The notes below the pieces were generated by a model. The model was not told the origin of the DNA. It saw nothing but the letters and a program-made list of their open reading frames with translations, and ran no database searches. 64,000 nucleotides of DNA from Levilactobacillus fuyuanensis (GTDB lineage Bacteria; Bacillota; Bacilli; Lactobacillales; Lactobacillaceae), in the NCBI RefSeq assembly GCF_003946395.1, contig NZ_RHNZ01000002.1, forward strand, positions 1-64,000. Direction: 5' to 3'. Below, one piece after another: positions 35,916 to 43,240 of the stretch; the stretch's first letter is position 1; every line of letters begins with the position of its first letter. A program made the translations under genes and the position numbers.

Positions 35916-37607
35916 TTACATTTCGTCTGGTGCTTGAACACCCAACAGGCGTAAGGATTCCTTCAGAACCGTGGAAACGGCCTTGACCAGTGCTAAGCGT
36001 GCTGGTAACTCGGCGTCTTCCGTCAGGATCTTGGAGTGCGCGTAGTACTTGTTGAAGGTCTTCGCTAAGCGAATGGCGTACTTGGCAATGACGGATGGTT
36101 CCAGTTCCTTGCAAGCCATCTTGACCATTGCCGGGAAGTCAGCCAATGCCTTAATGGTATCCCAAGCTTCTGGGTCCGTGATATGGTTGCCAGCTGCCTG
36201 CACGTCAACGTTAGATGCCTTACGCAGGATACTTTCGGCACGGGCGTGAGAGTACTGTACGTATGGACCAGTTTCTCCCTCGAACTTCAACTGGTCAGCC
36301 AATACGAAGTCAATGTTGTTGGTCCGTTCGTTCTTCAAATCACCGAAGACGATGGCACCGACACCAACTTGCTTGGCGACTTCTTGCTTGTTTGCCAATT
36401 CTGGGTTCTTTTCGTTGATCTGTTCACCAGCCAACTTAACGGATTCTTCCAGAACCTTGGCCAACAGGATGATCCGGCCGGAACGGGTCGATAACTTCTT
36501 CCCGTCAACGGTGATCAAACCAAATGGCACGTGTTGGAGGTTGTCGGCAGACTTAACGCCCATTTCCTTCAGGACGGCCTTCAATTGCTTGAAGTAGTAA
36601 GTCTGTTCGGACCCAACCACGTATAAGTTCTTAGCTGGCGCGTAAGTCCGGTCACGGTATAAGGCCGTGGCGATATCACGGGTGATATACAGGGATGCCC
36701 CATCACTCTTCAAGATTAAGGCTGGGTTCAAGTCGTATTTGCTCAAATCAACCACTTGGGCGCCTTGTGACTCAACCAGTAAGTGCTTGTCCTTTAAGAT
36801 CTGAACAACTTCTTCCAGCTTGTCGTTGTAGAAGGCTTCACCATTGTAGGTGTCGAACTTCACACCCAATTCTTCATAAACATCGTTGAATTCTTGGAGA
36901 GAAGCTTCACGGAACCATTTCCACAGACGGTGAGCTTCTTCATCGCCGTCTTCTAGCTTCTTGAACCATTCACGCGCAACGTCGTCCAGTTCAGGTTTGT
37001 CGACGTCTTCCTTATGGAAACGCACGTAGTATTCAACCAACTTGTTGATGGGATCAGCCTTCACATCGGCTTCATTCCCCCACAACTTGTAGGCGGTGAT
37101 CAGTTTTCCAAATTGGGTTCCCCAGTCACCCAAGTGATTATCCTTGATTGGGTGGTAACCGTTCTTGGTCAGAATCTCAGCAATCGAGTTCCCGATAACC
37201 GTTGAACGCAGGTGACCCATAGACATTGGCTTGGCAATGTTAGGTGAAGACATGTCGATTGGCACGTTACCGCCGTTACCGTCTTCGTTCTTCCCGTAGC
37301 TGGCACCAGCCGTCAGAACCGTATCCAGAGTTGCTTCACTGTAAGCGCCCTTGTCAAAGAAGAAGTTCAGGTAAGGACCAACGACCTCGACCTTTTCAAA
37401 GTCAGTCGTATCCAGCTTGTCAGCCAAGTCCTGCGCAATCTGTTGGGGTGCGCGGTGTAAAACCTTGGCCAGCGTAAATGTTGGGAACGCCATGTCCCCC
37501 TTATCAGATGTCTTTGGCCGTTCCAGCTTGGCGCTGATCTCGTCAGCGGTCAATTGGCCGTCGAGCGCTTGGGCTAAGGCTGCAGTAACTTTTTGTTTGT
37601 AATCCAT
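35916..37607 (-). CDS. argS: Arginyl-tRNA synthetase
   Basis: 563 aa behind GGGAGGAAAATTAGC. The class I signature is the HLRS variant in MSMGHLRSTVIGN, the N-terminal add-1 domain is present, and KKLSTRSGR stands in the KMSKS position, a usual ArgS divergence. The DALR anticodon-binding domain closes the protein. It charges tRNA-Arg. A T-box leader upstream couples expression to tRNA charging. Confidence 0.97.
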   Translation of the reverse strand: MDYKQKVTAALAQALDGQLTADEISAKLERPKTSDKGDMAFPTFTLAKVLHRAPQQIAQDLADKLDTTDFEKVEVVGPYLNFFFDKGAYSEATLDTVLTAGASYGKNEDGNGGNVPIDMSSPNIAKPMSMGHLRSTVIGNSIAEILTKNGYHPIKDNHLGDWGTQFGKLITAYKLWGNEADVKADPINKLVEYYVRFHKEDVDKPELDDVAREWFKKLEDGDEEAHRLWKWFREASLQEFNDVYEELGVKFDTYNGEAFYNDKLEEVVQILKDKHLLVESQGAQVVDLSKYDLNPALILKSDGASLYITRDIATALYRDRTYAPAKNLYVVGSEQTYYFKQLKAVLKEMGVKSADNLQHVPFGLITVDGKKLSTRSGRIILLAKVLEESVKLAGEQINEKNPELANKQEVAKQVGVGAIVFGDLKNERTNNIDFVLADQLKFEGETGPYVQYSHARAESILRKASNVDVQAAGNHITDPEAWDTIKALADFPAMVKMACKELEPSVIAKYAIRLAKTFNKYYAHSKILTEDAELPARLALVKAVSTVLKESLRLLGVQAPDEM

Positions 37608-37681
37608 GCTAATTTTCCTCCCTATAATTCACTTCATCAATGACGTTGTGCTCTTAGTTTACATCATTTCACCGGTGGGAT

Positions 37682-37885
37682 AAAAAAACGTCCCCTACAA
37701 AAATATTTGTAAGAGACGAGATTTCCCGCGGTACCACTCTGATTGACTTAAAAGTCCACTTAAATGATCAATTTAATTGACTCAGCCGCTCCGTTCCGAT
37801 GGTGAAATTACCCGGCTCACAGCCTCCCGGATTCGCTGAAAATTATAACCACCGTACTAATTCGTCTGAGGTGCTTTCGAATAAT
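37682..37885 (-). promoter_or_regulatory. T-box riboswitch of argS
   Basis: The T-box sequence AGAGTGGTACCGCG (37727-37740) is followed by a terminator stem GTCTCTTACAAA/TTTGTAGGGGAC with TTTTTTT. Upstream lie a stem I region with an AGTA loop-E-like element and the GAACGGAG segment. Uncharged tRNA, presumably tRNA-Arg, should stabilise the antiterminator. I could not assign the specifier codon with confidence. Confidence 0.92.
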
Positions 37886-37910
37886 AAGAAAGACGACCCT
37901 AAAGGCCGCC
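37882..37910 (-). terminator. Weak terminator after tRNA-Gly
   Basis: GGCGGCC pairs with GGTCGTC (two G-U pairs) around a short loop, followed by TTTCTTATT on the minus strand. It may leak into the T-box leader. Confidence 0.5.
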
Positions 37911-37919
37911 CCATTCGAA

Positions 37920-37990
37920 AGCGGGTGACGGGAATCGGACCCGCGACACAAGCTTGGGAAGCTTGAATTTTACCACTAAACTACACCCGC
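37920..37990 (-). tRNA. tRNA-Gly (anticodon CCC)
   Basis: Acceptor arms GCGGGTG/CACCCGC, D-arm TAGTTTAGTGGTA, anticodon stem CAAGC/GCTTG with loop TTCCCAA (anticodon CCC), T-arm GCGGGTCCGATTCCCGT and discriminator T are all visible. CCA is not encoded. Confidence 0.95.
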
Positions 37991-38002
37991 ACAACACAGA
38001 AA

Positions 38003-38031
38003 AGTATAGCATACCATCTGTGAGTTGTCAT
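38003..38031 (-). promoter_or_regulatory. Promoter of tRNA-Gly
   Basis: On the minus strand ATGACA (38026-38031), 17 nt, TATACT (38003-38008) lies 13 nt before the tRNA 5' end. Confidence 0.78.
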
Positions 38032-38068
38032 TATCTTTTTGCAAATAAATTCAAAAAGTTGTTAAAAA

Positions 38069-38308
38069 CTAGTTTTCGTCTGCTTTGTTGCCCGTAATCT
38101 TGGCAGCTGACTTACGTACAACGGCACGGTTATTCATGTCCCCGACCGCCGTTTTATCAGCTGGATCGTAGTCGCGGATCTCAACTAAAACTGAATTATC
38201 ATACACTTTGGTCACTTCACCCGTGAAATCGTGTTCCAGGGGACCAAACTTCTTTGCCGCAACGTAATCGCCAATCTTAATCTCTGTATCAGTCGTTTCA
38301 TCAGCCAT
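38069..38308 (-). CDS. DUF2187-like small protein (KOW/SH3-like)
   Basis: 79 aa from the ATG at 38308 (MADETTDTE) behind AAAGGAGCGACGAACA; the longer frame has no ribosome binding site. IKIGDYVAAKKFGPLEHDFTG and VTKVYDNSVLVEI form a small beta-barrel pattern like KOW/DUF2187 proteins of lactobacilli. Nucleic-acid binding is possible but not shown. Confidence 0.75.
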   Translation of the reverse strand: MADETTDTEIKIGDYVAAKKFGPLEHDFTGEVTKVYDNSVLVEIRDYDPADKTAVGDMNNRAVVRKSAAKITGNKADEN

Positions 38309-38558
38309 TGTTCGTCGCTCCTTTCGTATGCAAATAATAATTATAGCTAAATTCCGCCGTAACCGCAAGCAAATGCTTCCGGCATCTCTGCCACAGAATT
38401 GTAAGAACATTGAAACAATCAGCTAATTCCGAACTTTGATTGTAAATACCATGTAAAAATCACAAGAATCCGATAGTTGATGAGTTCATCCGCCCTTTTC
38501 CCGTCATACATGCCGAAACCCCGAACTTGGCTGATAGATCACCCCATAAGCTATTCAA

Positions 38559-38587
38559 TATTCAACCTTTGAAAAATACGTTATAAT
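38559..38587 (+). promoter_or_regulatory. Probable promoter of the amidase gene
   Basis: TATTCA (38559-38564), 17 nt, TATAAT (38582-38587), then a 60-nt leader with a T-rich stretch and GGTAGGAGGAG before the ATG. The rest of the 340-bp gap (38309-38558) shows no gene. Confidence 0.5.
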
Positions 38588-38647
38588 CGAGTCGTTGCGT
38601 TACATCTTTTTTTAGATAAAGGATATTCGGTAGGAGGAGAAGTTATT

Positions 38648-39907
38648 ATGAAGAAATGGCAACACTGGGCGATTCGGGGAATCGCCCTCACGGCGGGATG
38701 TCTGGGATTATTCTGGTCATCCACGACTGCTAGTGCCAATGCAATCAATACCTACATTGGTAATCAAGATTACAGCACACCTAAGATCACCAAGGCCTAT
38801 CAATCGGTTCTGCCAAAGAATAGCTACCGGTATAACAAGCCTGAAGGGGTTGTGGTCCACGAAACGGCTAACCCGAATTCCACTATTTATGGTGAAATTA
38901 ACTACATGACTGGTCACTACAACAACGCCTTCGTGCACACCTTCGTTGATGCCAGTAACATCATCAACATTGCTAACACGAAATACCTGTGCTGGGGAGC
39001 TGGGCCGGTAGCCAACCAACGTTACGTGCAATTCGAACAAGTCGAAGTCCACTCCAAGTCGGCCTTCGCTTCCGAATTAAACAACGCGGCCTACTATACG
39101 GCTTACATCCTTAAACAATACGGGTTAACACCGAAGCGGTACACGACGGTTCTTTCCCACCACGATGTCTCTAATCAACTGGGTGGAACGAACCATACCG
39201 ACCCCGATGGTTACTGGTCCACGAATGCCAGAAACTACTTTGGCACAACTTACACCATGACGGACTTCGTTAACCTAGTGAAGACGCAGTACGCGAACCT
39301 AGGTGGGGTTACCACCGATACAGATACTGATACAACGACCGATCAAACACCAGACGAGTCTACGCAACACACGGTGGCCAAGCCTAAGACTGTGAAATAT
39401 TACCACGGTGGCAACAATGAAACGGCCACCTTAGCCAACAACTATACCAGTTGGAGTGTCTACAACCACGTTAAGGGCACGAACGGTGCACGTAAGATTG
39501 GCTGGTCCAACCTGAGTTCCGACTACCGTGGCGCCAAGGTCTACGTCGACAGTCGTGGTGTTAAGAAAGGCGGCTGGAGTGGTACTTGGTACCGGATTCG
39601 TTTCAGTAAGAACTCCAGTTACAAGTACTGGGTCTACAGTAAGGTCTTGAATTTCCAAAAAGTCACCTACAGTGATGCCAGCGGCACCCCTACCTTAAAG
39701 ACTACCAAGAACTACGCTTTATACAACCACGTCCTGAATTCAAACTACCTGTCCAAGACGACGGCTCACACACAAGACTTCAAGGCTGGTACAACGGCTA
39801 AGATCAACAAAAAAGGCTACAAGGCTAGTGACAACTCCACTTGGTACCGCGTTTCCGTTGCGGGTAACACCTACTGGGCAAAGTCCACAAGTCTGAACTT
39901 GAACTAA
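38648..39907 (+). CDS. Secreted N-acetylmuramoyl-L-alanine amidase with GW/SH3-like wall-binding repeats
   Basis: 419 aa. A signal peptide ends near ASA (about residue 31). The Amidase_2 domain (about 50-220) shows VVVHETANP, the central FVHTFVD, and HHDVSNQLGGTNHTDPDGYW, with the expected zinc histidines. A Thr/Asp linker (DTDTDTTTDQTPDE, about 223-236) leads to two related modules (about 250-335 and 340-419) with TWYRIRF...YWVYSKVLN and TWYRVSV...YWAKSTSLN, resembling GW/SH3-type cell-wall anchors. It is likely a peptidoglycan hydrolase for autolysis or separation, acting outside the cell. A terminator follows directly. Confidence 0.93.
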   Translation: MKKWQHWAIRGIALTAGCLGLFWSSTTASANAINTYIGNQDYSTPKITKAYQSVLPKNSYRYNKPEGVVVHETANPNSTIYGEINYMTGHYNNAFVHTFVDASNIINIANTKYLCWGAGPVANQRYVQFEQVEVHSKSAFASELNNAAYYTAYILKQYGLTPKRYTTVLSHHDVSNQLGGTNHTDPDGYWSTNARNYFGTTYTMTDFVNLVKTQYANLGGVTTDTDTDTTTDQTPDESTQHTVAKPKTVKYYHGGNNETATLANNYTSWSVYNHVKGTNGARKIGWSNLSSDYRGAKVYVDSRGVKKGGWSGTWYRIRFSKNSSYKYWVYSKVLNFQKVTYSDASGTPTLKTTKNYALYNHVLNSNYLSKTTAHTQDFKAGTTAKINKKGYKASDNSTWYRVSVAGNTYWAKSTSLNLN

Positions 39908-39919
39908 ACCATCATAACT

Positions 39920-39957
39920 TAGGGGACGAAACACCGCGCGTGTTTCGCCCCTTTTGT
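39920..39957 (+). terminator. Amidase gene terminator
   Basis: AGGGGaCGAAACAC and GTGTTTCGcCCCTT form a long stem followed by TTGT. Confidence 0.82.
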
Positions 39958-39976
39958 CTAAAGGAGCAACCTAAAA

Positions 39977-40507
39977 ATGGGTAAAATTCAATTCTACGGC
40001 GCCATCTCCCTCGATGGTTACCTAGCAACGACAAATGATAATATTGATTGGCTGACTAGCCTGCCAAACATTCCCGCCGACGTGGGTGCTAAGACGCTCG
40101 CCGCCATGTCAACCGCCATCCTCGGTCGCGTCACCTACGAGGCAATTCAGGCCATGGCACCCGGAAGTCCCCTGAATCCGCACAATCCGGAAATGGACAG
40201 TTACGTACTGACCAGCCACTCCAAGCCTGCTCAGCCCGGCTACACCTTCACGTCAACGGATGTGGTGACCCTAGCCACGCAATTAACCCAACAATCGGGT
40301 AACGTCTGGGTGGTCGGTGGGAGTGGTGTCTTAATGCCCCTACTCGCCGCCAACCTCGTTGACGATTTGTTTATTCAAATCGCGCCGATTCTTTTGGGAA
40401 ACGGCAAGCGCTTGTTCGGCGAATTGGCACAGCCTCAAGATTACCAGTTGGTCGCGACGCATCAATACGGTCCATTGGCCGAAGTCGTTTATCACCGGGT
40501 AAATTAG
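39977..40507 (+). CDS. RibD C-terminal/dihydrofolate reductase-fold protein
   Basis: 176 aa behind AAGGAGCAACCTAAAA. MGKIQFYGAISLDGYLA, ILGRVTYEA and the glycine motif VWVVGGSGVLMPLL are typical of the YwjB/YyaP type of RibD-C reductases, usually NADPH-binding. The length suits a stand-alone reductase domain. Substrate unknown. Followed by a small membrane protein gene after about 60 nt. Confidence 0.85.
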   Translation: MGKIQFYGAISLDGYLATTNDNIDWLTSLPNIPADVGAKTLAAMSTAILGRVTYEAIQAMAPGSPLNPHNPEMDSYVLTSHSKPAQPGYTFTSTDVVTLATQLTQQSGNVWVVGGSGVLMPLLAANLVDDLFIQIAPILLGNGKRLFGELAQPQDYQLVATHQYGPLAEVVYHRVN

Positions 40508-40569
40508 TTCCCTTTGGCCCCGTCAATATGGTACGCTAGAAGCAAATAGTGCTTAAGGGAGCGGTTACG

Positions 40570-40911
40570 ATGTGGTTAGCCTTACATTTTTGGACCTGGA
40601 TTGTCCTGACGATCCTGGTGATCGTTGGTCTGACGCGGCACTCGGAAAAGCGAGTGACCCAATTTTTACTGCTAGCAAGACTGGCCTATCTGGTCATGAT
40701 TATTAGTGGTGTTGTCCTGAGTATTCGGACGTTCGGCCACGCACCCCTGCTGATCAGTCTCAAGTTTGCCTTGGGAATTGCGACCATCGCGCTGATTGAA
40801 GTCAGCTTTGGCCGTAAAATGGAACGTGACACCCCTCACCTGATCTACTGGATACTGGGCGTCGTCGCTCTGATTACGGTTGGTTTGGGCCTGACACTGG
40901 CTTTTCGGTAG
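40570..40911 (+). CDS. DUF1516 (YisL-like) membrane protein
   Basis: 113 aa from the ATG at 40570 behind AAGGGAGCGGTTACG. Four hydrophobic segments (about 2-22, 34-56, 63-83 and 92-112) with a short hydrophilic turn FGRKMERDTP match the YisL family. Function unknown. Confidence 0.8.
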   Translation: MWLALHFWTWIVLTILVIVGLTRHSEKRVTQFLLLARLAYLVMIISGVVLSIRTFGHAPLLISLKFALGIATIALIEVSFGRKMERDTPHLIYWILGVVALITVGLGLTLAFR

Positions 40912-40919
40912 TAAACAGA

Positions 40920-41029
40920 GTGGGACAACAGGCGATTAGCTAGTAAGCATTAACATCATAAGGGGAAAATCCCGGGTTTGGATTATTCTCCTTATGGGGT
41001 TAAGCGCAGCTAGCTGCCTGCTGTCTCAC
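40920..41029. repeat. 110-nt imperfect inverted repeat
   Basis: GTGGGACAACAGGC (40920-40933) pairs with GCCTGCTGTCTCAC (41016-41029), and the arms continue through AGCTAG/CTAGCT, TTAAC/GTTAA and ATAAGG/CCTTAT to an apical AATCC/GGATT. It forms one long hairpin between convergent genes, distinct from the CTGTGGGGACC repeats. No coding capacity. Confidence 0.8.
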
Positions 41030-41087
41030 GTTTCGACCATATAAAATTGGATAGCAATAGCGTCTGGGATTTTGTCCCCGGCCTGTA

Positions 41088-41127
41088 AACAAAACGGACC
41101 CGCTCGTCATGAGCAGGTCCGTTTTTG
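41088..41127. terminator. Bidirectional terminator before racD stop
   Basis: AAAACGGACCcGCTC and GAGCaGGTCCGTTTTT form a strong stem with A-run and T-run; it can serve the minus-strand cross-bridge operon. Confidence 0.88.
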
Positions 41128-41137
41128 ACTACCAAAC

Positions 41138-41848
41138 TTATTTATTACGCATCTTCAAAGCCAGTTCCAGCGTCCGGTCGACCAAAATAGATTGGCTGTC
41201 GGCCGTTGGGAAGGTCGTCTCGGGCTCCCGTTCCTGAGCCAATGAAAGCTCAGTGCAGCCCAAGATGACCACGTCGGCATGTTGTTCCGTCATCATTTCA
41301 CGAATGATACGGTGGAACAAGTCGGCGTTCACTTCGTTGTTTTCTTTGATATAGTGATAAATCAGCTTCATCGTCTCGGCTTCGATAGCTTCAGTTGGCA
41401 GGACGGGCGTTAACCCTGCTGCCTTCACCTCATCCTCGTAGACCTTATCGGCAATGGTTCCTCGCGTCCCGGTAATCCCGATACGTTTGGCATCCGGATA
41501 CCGGCGCTTGATCTCTTTAACGGTCTCGCGTGGCATGTGCAGAATGGGAATGTCAGTGGCTGCTTGCAGGTCGTCATAGAAATAATGCGCCGTGTTGCAT
41601 GGCAACGTAAAGAACTCTGGGTGTAACTGACTCTGTTGCTGAATATCTTCTAACAAGCTCGGTAGTGGATTGGGCTGACTGTGATCCAAAATGTAGTCTG
41701 TCCGGTCCGGCACCGTGGCGTGGTTGACCAAAATATAATTCAAATACTCCTGATCGGCGTGAGCCGGCGTCCGTAAGTTCAGTTGATGTAAATAACTTTC
41801 GGTGGCCATGGTGCCCATGCCGCCAATAATCGTAAAGAATTTTTGCAT
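41138..41848 (-). CDS. racD: Aspartate/glutamate racemase family protein (probable aspartate racemase)
   Basis: 236 aa. The two catalytic cysteines lie in LPCNTAH (Cys84) and ILGCTELS (Cys197), and the N-terminal IIGGMGTMAT is typical of RacD/AspR. It would make D-aspartate from L-aspartate. It lies 5 nt after the ATP-grasp ligase gene, and the pairing with a D-aspartate ligase strongly favours aspartate over glutamate as substrate. Confidence 0.9.
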   Translation of the reverse strand: MQKFFTIIGGMGTMATESYLHQLNLRTPAHADQEYLNYILVNHATVPDRTDYILDHSQPNPLPSLLEDIQQQSQLHPEFFTLPCNTAHYFYDDLQAATDIPILHMPRETVKEIKRRYPDAKRIGITGTRGTIADKVYEDEVKAAGLTPVLPTEAIEAETMKLIYHYIKENNEVNADLFHRIIREMMTEQHADVVILGCTELSLAQEREPETTFPTADSQSILVDRTLELALKMRNK

Positions 41849-41853
41849 GGCAA

Positions 41854-43107
41854 TTACCCCTTGTTTTCTGCGAAGTACTTCTTGAAGTTAACCGTGTAGT
41901 TGTGTTGCATCCACTGGATCAGGGCCCAACGCTTCAAGTTCATGTCTTGATCGTAACGATACGTGGTCCCGTACTTGCCCGCTGCAATCAGCTTGAGGGC
42001 GCGTTCCTTGTCGGCATTTTCACGCGTATACTGCTTGAATACCTTGACCGGTACCCCTAACCACAAAGCGTGTTGACTTTCGTCCTTGTTCCCATAAACA
42101 GTCGGTGCATCAACCAGTTCACCCTTAACATAGTCCTTAACGACCCAGTCTGCAAGGTTATAGCCGTTCAACGTCACGAAGAAACTGCTCCGTCCTTGCC
42201 GCAAATTGATTTCAAACAACTTGAAGCTGTGGTCGCGGACGTCATACTTCATGTCAAAGTTGGCGTACCCGGTGAAGTCGATGGCTTCCAGGAAGGTCTG
42301 GATGTTTTTGTAAATCGTTTCGTTGTATTCCGGAATGATGGCCACGTAGTTACCGATGGCCGATGGTGCGGGATCTTCCAACAGGGGATGACCCAAGCAC
42401 ATCATCTTCACGTGATGGTGCTGATCCACGTAGGCATTCAGTACCCGCATGTTGCTGTCATCGCCGGGCACGAAGTCTTGCAAGATCAGGTCGGAGGTAT
42501 ACCCGTTGGCGTAGGCCTTGACCACGATGTCCTTGAATTCGGCTTCACTTTGAATCCGGAAAGCTTTCTTCCGACCTTCAAAGTGCACGTCGAGCCATTC
42601 CACACTGTTGGCTGGCTTCAGGGCAACTGGGTAGTCAAAGGGTTGTTCAACATCCCCACTGGCCGCTTCATCCTTGGTGATGATTCGCGTTGCCGGGTAA
42701 GGCAAGTCGTACTGGTCACACACCTTGTAGAAGTTTTCCTTGTTGTTGAGGTGCCGCAACTTGTCGTAATCGATATATGGGCAAATAAAGACATCTTCCA
42801 GTTCGGCCTTATGCTTACTGATCAGTTGGGCATAGCCATCCCCACAACCGATTAAAATAACGGGTTCGGGATGATTGGCATACCGTTCCTTGAGTTTACG
42901 CATGGTTTCGATCCACACGGGATCCTCATCGAATCCGGGAATCAGTTCCAGATTAACCACCTTGGTGTAGCGGGTCGGGGCCAACTGAATGCTGGCGAAG
43001 GCCTGAACGGGTTCGTGGTACAGATCGTAAAATGACCGGGCCATCCCGTAAACGTTGAAGTCACTCCCCAACAGAATTGGGGTGAATTTTACGCCATTGT
43101 TTTCCAT
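41854..43107 (-). CDS. D-aspartate ligase (ATP-grasp, peptidoglycan cross-bridge)
   Basis: 417 aa of ATP-grasp type: the N-terminal domain has LIGCGDGYAQLI, the lysine segment PVALKPANSVEW binds ATP, and FEINLRQGRSS provides metal-binding residues. This matches the AslA/Aslfm D-aspartate ligases, which activate the beta-carboxylate of D-Asp and attach it to Lys of the peptidoglycan precursor. The adjacent racemase gene and upstream asparagine synthase gene support the role. Confidence 0.88.
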   Translation of the reverse strand: MENNGVKFTPILLGSDFNVYGMARSFYDLYHEPVQAFASIQLAPTRYTKVVNLELIPGFDEDPVWIETMRKLKERYANHPEPVILIGCGDGYAQLISKHKAELEDVFICPYIDYDKLRHLNNKENFYKVCDQYDLPYPATRIITKDEAASGDVEQPFDYPVALKPANSVEWLDVHFEGRKKAFRIQSEAEFKDIVVKAYANGYTSDLILQDFVPGDDSNMRVLNAYVDQHHHVKMMCLGHPLLEDPAPSAIGNYVAIIPEYNETIYKNIQTFLEAIDFTGYANFDMKYDVRDHSFKLFEINLRQGRSSFFVTLNGYNLADWVVKDYVKGELVDAPTVYGNKDESQHALWLGVPVKVFKQYTRENADKERALKLIAAGKYGTTYRYDQDMNLKRWALIQWMQHNYTVNFKKYFAENKG

Positions 43108-43151
43108 AACTATTTTAAAGTCCCTTCACAACTACTTTTTATCTGATTAAA

Positions 43152-43227
43152 CGCAAGCAAGGTTGTTAGCGGACGAGTCCAATAGCAACCTTGAGCGTTA
43201 TGTACGCGCCGTGTGAATGCACGGCGC
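43152..43227 (-). other. Two hairpins between asnB and the D-Asp ligase gene
   Basis: CAAGGTTG/CAACCTTG (43152-43193) encloses a GGAC/GTCC stem, and GCGCCGTG/CACGGCGC (43206-43227) is perfect. Neither is followed by a T-run, so RNA processing or stability control is more likely than termination. Confidence 0.6.
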
Positions 43228-43240
43228 ATCTTAAATTATA

